Part shown: positions 1 to 9,000 of the stretch, in pieces | Position numbering within the stretch: the stretch's first letter is position 1 | Layout of the letters: every line of letters starts with the position of its first letter | From: Cephalothrix simula | Taxonomy: Eukaryota; Nemertea; Palaeonemertea; Archinemertea; Cephalotrichidae | Assembly (NCBI GenBank): GCA_035591015.1 | Contig: JAXIUW010098893.1 | Location: forward strand, 1 to 13,864 | Direction of reading: 5' to 3' | DNA: 13,864 bases | Notes under the pieces: model-generated | The model's input: only the letters and a program-made list of their open reading frames with translations | Databases searched by the model: none | What the model was told of the DNA's origin: nothing | Translations under genes and position numbers: made by a program

Positions 1-1293
1 GAGTATAGTGGGGAGCAGCTGTTATTACGAATGATCTCGAATCCGTGAATTACAGAATCCGCAGTTTAAAAATCCGGTAAATGCTAAAACCGTCAAGAAA
101 AGAATTATTTTGATAAAATGATAGATTGTATCCTCATAATAATATCCTAATCAATGTACATGAGTACCAATAATTACCGTCATTTCTTGATGTTGCTTAG
201 TATTATGCAGTACGCATTGGTATGGACAACTATCGTTAATTGATTTCTTACAGTTCCGAGTACCGCCCCATGCCACAAAATGGGTCTTTATTAGGAATAC
301 TAATGAGGATTTTGCTCTTTAATGTGTCATTTTTAGGGATTGAATGGACAGTCCTTAAATCTTTGCGGCGTAATATTGTTTCCTGCTGCCATGACACATT
401 TTCACAATATGACCAAAATAAATAATGACGACCAGCCACCAAGTCAATTGCTGCAGCCGATGGTAGCTTTGATAATAATCTCATGTTCATGCAATTTGAA
501 AATCACATTTGAAAATTTATTAAAATTCCGCTCATAAGTCACGATATGGTGTGTTCCTTTACCGTGCTGTGATAATTGCACCAATCGTACCATAATTGTT
601 ACCAGTATCTTTAAAATGTGTTGTTAAATAGATGCTAGCAGAAGAAAGTATCAAGGAGCCCTATTGCAAAAATTGTAAAATGTAAAAAATATCTCCAACT
701 ATTGTACATATTGTACAAGGAATTCTTAAAGGAAGGAGTGAAAGCATGAAAGGGATGCCCGTCCCCCAAGAATGGCGGTCCGTGCTGTATACTTTGTTGA
801 CGATTGGTACGAGCGAATCACTTCCAAAAAGTAGGTAAATCCCTCCAGTCGATGATCCCTGACACCAAGAATCGCATGCAAAAGATAGAATTTACTTAGA
901 ACATTTTTTTCCTTGACAGCAAGGTATTATCCATAGTTTGAGCAACTAAGATAAGCATCAGCTGTGTACGTAAGTTTTTGAGCTGCCGCAAAACAGTGCA
1001 TATCACCATTAAAAAAAAAAGCCTGTAGCCTGTTTTTATGGTGAAAAAATGACTCAAATCATGCAAACCCGGAAGTAATCACTTCGGAAGTTTATGCATG
1101 CGCAAAGCCTCTCTCTTGCTTTATTCGCCGCCATATGATTGATTTTTAAAATTCCCAAGATGCACTGCGACATATCTTTTTATTGATGTGTCGAAGAACA
1201 CTATTTGACGAAATTTGCCTGTTTTGAATGATTCTAACCACAATAAAAACTACTTATAAATATTATTCGCTCAGAATAAACCAGACATTGGTG
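1..1293. other. Non-coding flank, no supported gene
   Basis: Frames are broken throughout and no splice-bounded coding block was recognised. 725-835 has a less AT-rich patch whose frames (for instance AVYFVDDWYERITSKK ending at a TAG) faintly resemble the C-terminal end of mariner-type transposases, but the match is too short to call. A poly(A) run lies at about 1010-1020, and a CATGCGCAAA motif near 1095 resembles one inside the neighbouring foldback. Confidence 0.5.
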
Positions 1294-2029
1294 TTCCACA
1301 GCCCGGAAAAGAAAAAAAATCGTACTCATTGTTATTACGATCACGCATGCCCATGCGCAAGACAGTAAACTCGCCTAAAATTGAACAACAAGCATACCAT
1401 TCGACTAATTGGGTACATGTTTCTATCTGCTCGTAATACATTTGTATGCCCTTAACCGAAACCTTTTTGGAGATATTAGCGATTTAATTTCTGAAAATTG
1501 ACCGCTCATATCTCAAAAACGGCTGGGTTTATGGGATATAAATCTATTACAAACAGAAAGAAATATGCCCGCTATTAGTCAAATCAGTTTTCCAAATTTG
1601 GGCACCGCAACCCAGAAATATCGGAAAAACTGCACAAAATACGGAAAAACCATTCCAATTGATTAATAGGAGGCATATTTATAATTGGCTGTAATACATT
1701 TATATGCCCTAAACCCAAACGTTTCTGAGATATGAGCGGCTGAAAAGTCGATTTTACGAAAATGTCAATCGCTATTCAGTCGATCACTAATATTCGACAA
1801 TTTTTCAGCTTACAAATGTAAACGGCTTACATAGGTATTACGAGCAGATAGAAACATGCATCCAATTAGTCAAATGACATGCTTTGTTTTTCGATTATAA
1901 GCGAGTTAACTCTCTTGCGCATGCGTATGCGCGATCTCAAAAACTGCTAGTATGATTTTTTTTATTTTTTTGTATTTGTACTATAGAGGTGGAGTATATA
2001 TTTCTATTACCTTTTTCCGGGCTGTGGAA
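1294..2029. mobile_element. 736-bp foldback (MITE-like) element
   Basis: The ends are TTCCACAGCCCGG (1294-1306) and its exact reverse complement (2017-2029). Long imperfect arms follow: about 1315-1440 matches the reverse complement of about 1835-1965, including TAGTCAAATG/CATTCGACTA-type blocks and CATGTTTCTATCTGCTCGTA-type blocks. Inside, a module of about 50 bp occurs at 1431-1480 (+), 1501-1550 (-) and 1691-1740 (+). No transposase frame is visible, so it would be non-autonomous. A target-site duplication is not obvious. Confidence 0.8.
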
Positions 2030-3780
2030 TCCCGTGCAGAAGGTAATTCTCAGACTCATTTAAAATACATAATTTTAAGAGGACCAATCCAGACTACTGT
2101 GATGGTTAATGTCATAACTATTTTTGTGTAGCCTTTATAAAAGCCGTTTCTTTTAATTTCCATGTAACTCAGAAAAAGATGATGATGCGAGTTGCAGATT
2201 GTGATTCTTGGTGAGAAATCTCCAAGGATTGTGGCGTAAAAATCAATCATCTCATCAGATTTTTTCAATTACTAACGCTCAATCTTCGATTAAGGTGATC
2301 AAATGTGTACCCTGTCACAATCATCTCGAGTGTAAAGACAGCTTTGAGAGCAGTAATCTCGAGAGATTAAGCAGTCTGCCATAAAATATGTTCATCTTTG
2401 GCTTCTTGAATGACATGTAGGTGTTCGGAACCGATTCAGGTTAGTGAGACGGAAATGTTAACAAATGAAAAGAATTCAAAATTGTTTGGATACTAGAATC
2501 CCCATATGATCAAATTCCGAAGAAAGTAACCGTTTCCAAACTTTCACAGTTTAATAACCATACTATTCTGATCGCCAAAATGATGCCATGAAGCCTTTTA
2601 GTGCCTCCTACGCTTTTGTACTCTTTTTTCATAAAAAAGTCTTAATAATATATGTTAAAATGTACAAAGAGTCGCATACGAAGCTAAAAATGTTCCACAC
2701 CAGAAACATCAGCTGGAAACCTATTGGCAAGGCAACGGACAAAAAATTTAACTAATGAAAAAAACTTAGAGAAACTAGTCCAAATTTTGGTCAAAAAGAT
2801 TACGGAACTGGAACTTGGGGACAGGAAGCACTTGGCAATAGAAAAAAATAGGAAAGATATGATAAAGATATATATATATATGTTGTGTCTTTTGTCTACC
2901 AGAAGAAATAAAAGGCAATAATTTTATTGAGAGACAATAAGACATTTTACGGAGCAGGGATAATCTTCAGCTAGGAATAACTTTCTTATTATCTTTCAAC
3001 AAAAAATGCAAAGATATTTATATTTATGACCGAGGATAACAACAAAATTTTATCCCCACGTTTCCACACCGCTATTTTAGCAAACAACTGTTTTCTATTG
3101 ATAGTGTTCAAATAAAATGAAAAAAATAAATTGATTAAAGCCTTTTGTATCCATAGCACTTATTACAGCCTGATCTAGCATCAAACATCACAACCTATAG
3201 ACTGGAAGACTGTGAATATACTTTTAGAGAGGTTTGGACAGTCATCAAGCTTGGCAGGGCCAATTTTGTTTTGTCCGTCAAGATTACTATGGCGCCACGC
3301 GGGGACGCGAAGTACCACTTTTTGGCCATTAAAGTCTTTATTACAAGTAAACCAAGTAGTATGTTATGAATTCCAATGGCACTCAAAGGTGAAGTGTAAT
3401 GTCGATGTTCATTTCAACAGTCTAAAATTAGGACTATATGAAGACCACTTTCATTGGTCAAATTTCACAATTTCAAATTATTATCGATTTCTATTGGCTG
3501 TGCCATTATGGTGACGTATAAAAAAATTTTGTGGCGCCCAAGATCTACTTGATGGACTCCAAAGTATTTGAGGGCGCCATTTTCAGCTCTAAATTCTAAA
3601 GTATGTGTTTTTTACAAAGATATCCTATTCAACTAACCGATGGAACATCCTGGGAAAAAAACTAAGACAGACAGACGTGTATAGACTTTAAAGTTATCAA
3701 ACTGGATATCAAACTATGGCTTTCTTCTCAAGTCTGAAATCGCAATTCACCATAATAGTAAAATAGCCTATTTCCACCGT
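2030..3780. other. Non-coding, nothing recognised
   Basis: No conserved coding block is visible on either strand. There is a short TA microsatellite at about 2868-2882. A lysine-rich frame at 2724-2921 has no recognisable domain and no splice context. An 8-bp inverted pair TGGCGCCC / GGGCGCCA lies at 3532-3539 and 3572-3579. GACAGACAGACG at 3666-3677 resembles a motif of common molluscan repeats. Confidence 0.5.
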
Positions 3781-4330
3781 TGATGACCTCTAGCAGCCAA
3801 AATATGCGTCATAGAAAAAAGTCCTCATAACTTCGTCTTCTTTTTTCATATACATTTTTACCTACCTACGACCTCACCCTAATACATGTAAGCTTACTAT
3901 AAAATGGCCATTTTGACCTTTAATGACCTCTCCGAGTAGGTGATTTGTCTTTTCATTAGCTACCGTTTTAAAAATATCGAGCCTCTACGACCACTTTGAC
4001 CTGGACTCGCCTTGTGCGCTAATTTTCAAGGTCAAGGTCACAGAAATCGCGCAAAAACTTTTTAGCCCTTGCTCCTGCCAGTGTCTCCTACCAGTAAGAA
4101 TTAAAAAGCTCTACCATTAATATAGATTTGGCGCTAAGTACCTAAAAAGGGCCCAAAAAAGGAGTTATCGCCCAAAGCGGGACCCCGGAGGGCGCAATCA
4201 AAAAAACGCTTAAAATCGTCCCAGATAATTAGTTTATGCACTTGTGTACCAATTTTCAAGACAATCGAAGCATTCTATGATACAATTATGCCGGTCAAAG
4301 CTACACCCAGACATTGGGCGATAGCATAAG
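3780..4330. repeat. Diverged dispersed repeat with TCAAGGTCA motifs
   Basis: The stretch has ordered features typical of interspersed repeats that I remember from bivalve genomes: ATGACCTCT blocks, TCAAGGTCAAGGTCA at 4026-4040, the GGGCCCAAAAAAGGAGTTAT segment near 4149 and ACCAATTTTCAAGACAATCG near 4249. All frames are broken. There is no second copy in this window, so assignment to a family rests on recollection. Confidence 0.45.
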
Positions 4331-5286
4331 CTCACATAATTTGTATAATTTGCATGATTTTCATAAAAACGTGGACCGAAAATCAGAATGTTTAAAAATG
4401 AAATCGAAATTTTGCTAACAAATATTTATGGTTTTTGTAAAATATTGGTACAGATAAAAAGATTGAGATTTTGTAGAAAATTTTTGCTATTATTGACTTT
4501 TGCCTATTAAAATAGATAAATTTTGGGGTTCCTAAAGTGTCGATTGGGGTCATACGCGACACAGTATTATTTTGTCCAGAAATGTAGCAAGAATTTACAA
4601 ATCTTCTTTCTAGCGGTAATTTGGTGAACCTTCGGCATGAAAGTTCGCAAATTTGAATGTCATCGGCGCACGTGAGCTATGATTGCTGAGTTAATTAGCG
4701 CATTTAAATTAGAATTGGAATTTATATTGGATTATACAAGGTCCGTTCAACTATCAAACCTGTACAATGTGATCAATTTCTATAAAACAACACTTCTGTG
4801 TTATGGAAAATCATAAGCTTTCCGTCGCTGTCAGTTTCTTCAGTGGGGACATGAGTGTGCCGGACAGCGGATCTCCGGCACTTGGTAATTTTTGAAAATC
4901 AATGAAAAGAAGCACCCCAAAATGGACAATCAAAAATGAAAATCAAATTTGTTGTCTAGTGCATTTAGACCATCACCTATAGTATGTAAAAATGCAAGTC
5001 TAATATATGTGACTTTGTGCTAAAATAAACTACATGTATGACATGTTTGTCGTATGAAATAAAACGTGTAATTTTAATCGAAATTCCTTTAACCAATTAC
5101 ATGTACTGAGTTTTTCCAATAAGAATAAATTTGTTTAAATGCATTAATTAAACCACCCTTGCATAACAGTCAAGATTGAAATAGCGTGTTTCTTCTAGAG
5201 CAATTTTAACATATGGCAGAGTTGCCGAACGAGACCGCAAATAGTGCCAAATGAGATTTTTCTCAAATTTCTTTTTCAAAAATAAG
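4331..5286. other. Non-coding, AT-rich, nothing recognised
   Basis: No coding block was found. A perfect 8-bp stem (GTGCCGGA 4857-4864, TCCGGCAC 4874-4881) with a 9-base loop stands out in the AT-rich surroundings. TACATGTA octamers occur near 5033 and 5099. Confidence 0.5.
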
Positions 5287-5597
5287 GCTCGGAGACCCTT
5301 CATCCTGAATATCTTAGTTACATTTAGGCATCAACAATTTTGGGAAAATATTTCTCAAGTCTCGTGTACTATGTCATTTGTAAATTGAAAATTTTTGAGA
5401 AAATCCTAGAAAAATTACCAAATTACAAATCGCGAGGTGATAATTATTTTACGCTAACTACATTGGAAACCCATATAAGATAGCGTAAAATAATTATCAC
5501 CTCGCGAAATGACATAGTTCAAGAGAATTGAGAAGTATTTTCCCAAAAATTTTGATGCCTACATGTAACTAAAGATATTCAGGAAGGGTCTCCGAGC
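5287..5597. mobile_element. 311-bp palindromic foldback downstream of GPAA1
   Basis: The left arm 5287-5379 matches the reverse complement of 5507-5597, at roughly nine identical bases in ten, from GCTCGGAGACCCTTC to CTATGTCATTT. Weaker similarity may continue outward to about 5266 and 5625. The centre holds a separate perfect hairpin (5431-5455 with 5482-5506). No coding capacity is present, so it is best read as a MITE-like foldback. Confidence 0.85.
5431..5506. repeat. Perfect 25-bp-arm hairpin
   Basis: 5431-5455 (starting CGCGAGGTGATAATTATT) and 5482-5506 are exact reverse complements separated by 26 bases. The arms are perfect while the surrounding foldback arms have diverged, which suggests a younger nested insertion or continued arm-to-arm correction. 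Confidence 0.95.
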
Positions 5598-5682
5598 AAT
5601 TTCAGAAAAGAGAAATTTCAAAGTTTATAGGTGACCTTGGGATTTTTTGCAGCTTCCGGTTTCAAATTAGTATTTTAAATAT

Positions 5683-5688
5683 TTTATT
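5683..5688 (-). promoter_or_regulatory. AATAAA poly(A) signal of GPAA1
   Basis: TTTATT on the plus strand reads AATAAA on the minus strand, 137 bases after the GPAA1 stop. It is the first canonical signal after the stop. A weaker ATTAAA at 5746-5741, just after a TGTA, could give a shorter 3' UTR. The cleavage site itself cannot be seen. Confidence 0.65.
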
Positions 5689-5807
5689 CCAGGTAACATG
5701 ATGGGAAAGTTTACTAGTATTCTACGTTGTTGCAGGAAAATTTAATGTACAAAAGCAACATTGTACGGCACATGATTATTATATGTTAAAAATATAAAAC
5801 AAAATGA

Positions 5808-5816
5808 AATAAATAA
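5808..5816 (-). promoter_or_regulatory. AU-rich nonamer in the GPAA1 3' UTR
   Basis: On the minus strand this reads TTATTTATT within ATTTATTTATTT, a few bases after the stop codon. It matches the classic AU-rich mRNA-decay nonamer. In DNA this AT-rich a chance match is possible. Confidence 0.3.
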
Positions 5817-5824
5817 ATATGCAA

Positions 5825-6086
5825 TTAAACTGTTGACCATATAACTGACCAAAACATCAGCCAAATGGGAAATAAAACTAGAGTTACTAGAGCAAATAAC
5901 CAATTTCCAAATAAATGATTTTGTACAGCAGCCCAAATTAATCCGGTTTCAAACATATTCCACATATTTCCAAGTAAATCTTTTTTAACATTGTCTATGA
6001 ATATTAGCTGAATAAATGACGAATATATTGAAATCATCGGTGGAGAAATGCTGAATAGAATTACAGCTTGAATAAATGTTAGTATT
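5825..6086 (-). CDS. GPAA1: GPAA1 terminal coding exon
   Basis: The exon completes the split arginine codon and reads [18 protein letters not shown], a hydrophilic loop with [16 protein letters not shown], then [20 protein letters not shown] and [16 protein letters not shown], ending with TAA at 5827-5825. The final [13 protein letters not shown] corresponds to the vertebrate C-terminal LYPCWLLFWNVLFWK. The acceptor TTTCAG ends at 6087. Length and position of the stop agree with a normal C-terminus. Confidence 0.95.
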
Positions 6087-9000
6087 CTGAAAGATATAGA
6101 AAACTACCTCAATATACCACTTAAATAATATTCCAGATCATTCAAATGTCTATTTGATGAAGTGAGTTCTGAAACTGATCTTTTCAGATACGTAAATACA
6201 ACGTATGTAAATGACATATTTTTATCTGTCTCTAAGTCTAACGCATTACCGGAAGGCAAAATGTGTTGACGCAATTGTATTTAACTTATGAAAGCAGTTT
6301 ATTTTTGAAATATTTCCGGTAGAATTTGGATGCTCATATATTTTTAGTTGTAATAGTAACAGTTGTAATAGTTACAGTAAGAGACACCCGGCTTCCGCCG
6401 GGCTATTTTGGATAGATAATCCTCAATTACGGTCCGGATCCCGTTGAAAGTAAGAGAAATTATCTATGGTGCCTCAATTTCCATGTCTATTCCAAAAATG
6501 TACAGGGTTAAGGAGTTCTGATGCTCCTTCAAGGAGATCTCGACCAGGGGCAAAACTTTAACATTTTAGATTTTACGGAGCTCATCCAACTTTTCCATCG
6601 GTTTGTGTATATGCCTAAGACTTCGGACTTAACATATTGTTTTAGTTCTGTGATTACAGGCTCTAATCAAGTTTCCAGGGGGCGATGTGATTAGGCAAAA
6701 AATTATTTTTATACTGGTTCCACTTTTTGCTGTATTCACTTCATTTTATGATGTGTGATGTTTGCATTTTATCAATGGAATACTGCCTAAATAATTTACA
6801 CAAATGGATGGAAAAATTGGATAAGGCACCTTATGTTCCCTTATCATACGACCTTTGACTCGGTCACCTGATATTATTAAGAACCCAAGATTTGCGTCAT
6901 ATATTATGTTCGATTTGCCAAACAACCTATTGTAGCTAACTTTGGTCTAACGTGAACGTTTCGGTGTGTTCCCTTAATGTCCTGGGACCACTAAAAGTGG
7001 ATTTAGTCTTTTTTTGAATTTTTTGCACATTTTAAGCCACCAGGTGGGGCAAAAATTTAAAAAGCCTCCAATGGTGTGTAACTTTTCATGACCTTTCCAA
7101 AAGAGGTTCCGATTCCCCTTCTAGGAGATCTCGACGAGGGGGGTGCAAAATTTTTACTTTTGTGCCTCATCCAATTTTTCCATCCATTTGTAATTTAATT
7201 CAACGTTTGGTCGTTATAATGATTTAAGATTTTCAAAACTGAAAATGAAAAGCTTGAGTTTTCCTTACCTGTTATTGACTGGCCGTATACTAGTTGTTAT
7301 TGGAACCAACAGCACTGCTAAAAAGAATGCAAGGGATATATTCATGACTGCTAACGCATAAAGGACCATACCAAGAGCTAACAGCGCTACACACTTCAAT
7401 AACTTCCAGATTCCTGGGCGTAAGACGCTTGAAGTTTTTCTGAAAAGACAAAACGTTTTTAAAGTATGAAATAACAAATACATATTTTTAAAGTATGAAA
7501 TAACAAATACATATATAGAAGAGCGGTATAAGCCTGCTTTGACGATCTTTGACCTTGACCCCGATCCAAAGAAAAGAGATATGATATGCGGGAAGAATGA
7601 AGTTAGGTTCAGAGGATAGCATAACCATGATGAAGATCTACGGTCGTTCCGTTCCACGTTACGAAAAAATTTATTTTAAGTGGTGAAAATACAATTTTTT
7701 GCTGGCTTCTAATGGCCGGGACAGTAAAGATACTGAGCGTTGTTATCGCTGTTCTGGGAAGATAAAACTGCTTTAGGATTGCTTTAAGCAACGGGAATTT
7801 GGGCCCCGAGGAAATCAGTAAACAGTAATGGACCGTTGTACACCAGCGAGATGCCGAAAATACGTTGGATAGCCAACCCACCCCTCTGTTTTTTAAACTT
7901 TTATTACACATGTAATGTACATGTATATGCTTAAAGGCTTCAAAAATGTGGAATTTAACGCTTAGAATAAACGAAAAACTTAAAACACTTAAATATGAGA
8001 AGATAAAATCATAATTTGGACCAAAGCCTTCCAGTCTGGCGTGCCTCCTTCTGCGTATGTTAATTTCATGATCCCTCCTGTGCTAGATCTTCAACCCAAA
8101 TAACTTACCGTTTCAGCATGTAAGGAAAGAATATTGCTGAAAAGAAGAGAGCCAGCATTCCAAGTGCCATGCCTTCACCGGGTTCAATTGCCATCTGCGT
8201 CGTGCTTCGAATAAAAAACCCTGGAAGTTTATAACTGACAGCACCAAACATCACTGACATCAAAAGCATTGGCGTCAAAGAAACAAGACGAGCTGAAGAT
8301 GGTTTTGAATCCTGAATAAAATGATTAAAGGTAAATGATTAAAATGATATAAGGTAATAATAATATTATATTTATCCTTGATATATACTTTTTGGAAACT
8401 AAGTAGCTCTGGTAGATTGACCACTGTGGCACTCTGCAGAATGAAGCCGTGTCATAACGAAGACACTTTTCGTCATAGATGTTTTGTATTGAAAATGCCA
8501 ATTGATAATTTTCTAACGCCACCATTACGCCACTGAGGTCATAATGTTATCAATAATGCAACTTGAATTGGAAAGTCCCTACTAATAGTAATAGTTTTAT
8601 GTCCACCATTTTAGATTTTTCCGGAAATTTTTCAGGTTGGAACTTTTGATATGGTTGGAAATTAAAGGCTATGTCGTACAAAACTTAAGTTGAATAAGAA
8701 ACATTTATAAAAAGCCCAAGTAATGATCTATTTTGTAGCAATAGTAATAATAATAGCCGTAAAATTCTAATCTAGCCACAATACGATGACTTTAAAATAT
8801 AAAAGCTTTTTCTTTGCCACCAATATATTCGCCATGCTACTATTTTAAAACCAAAATACGAACCAGAGAATCCTGAAATGGCGGGCATTCGCCATCTCGT
8901 TTTTTAAAATTTATTATCCAAAACTATGTCGAAAAATTAAAAAAATGAAATGCAAAAGCAACATAATAAACTTACTTCAGATGCAGCAGCAGCTTTATCA

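Noticed and set aside
725-837. Possible mariner-type transposase relic (AVYFVDDWYERITSKK and neighbouring frames)
   Set aside because: Only about 16 residues look vaguely like the C-terminal end of that family, the frames are broken by stops, and no DDE residues or inverted ends are seen.
2724-2921. Lysine-rich 65-residue frame on the plus strand
   Set aside because: No recognisable domain, AT-driven composition and a TA microsatellite inside it; no splice or promoter context.
3212-3514. 100-residue frame on the plus strand
   Set aside because: Composition and residue pattern look random and nothing matches a known family; the flanks are repeat-like.
7609-7911. 100-residue frame on the minus strand within GPAA1 intron 5
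   Set aside because: It lies between two well-supported exons, has no acceptor/donor pair in phase and no family resemblance.
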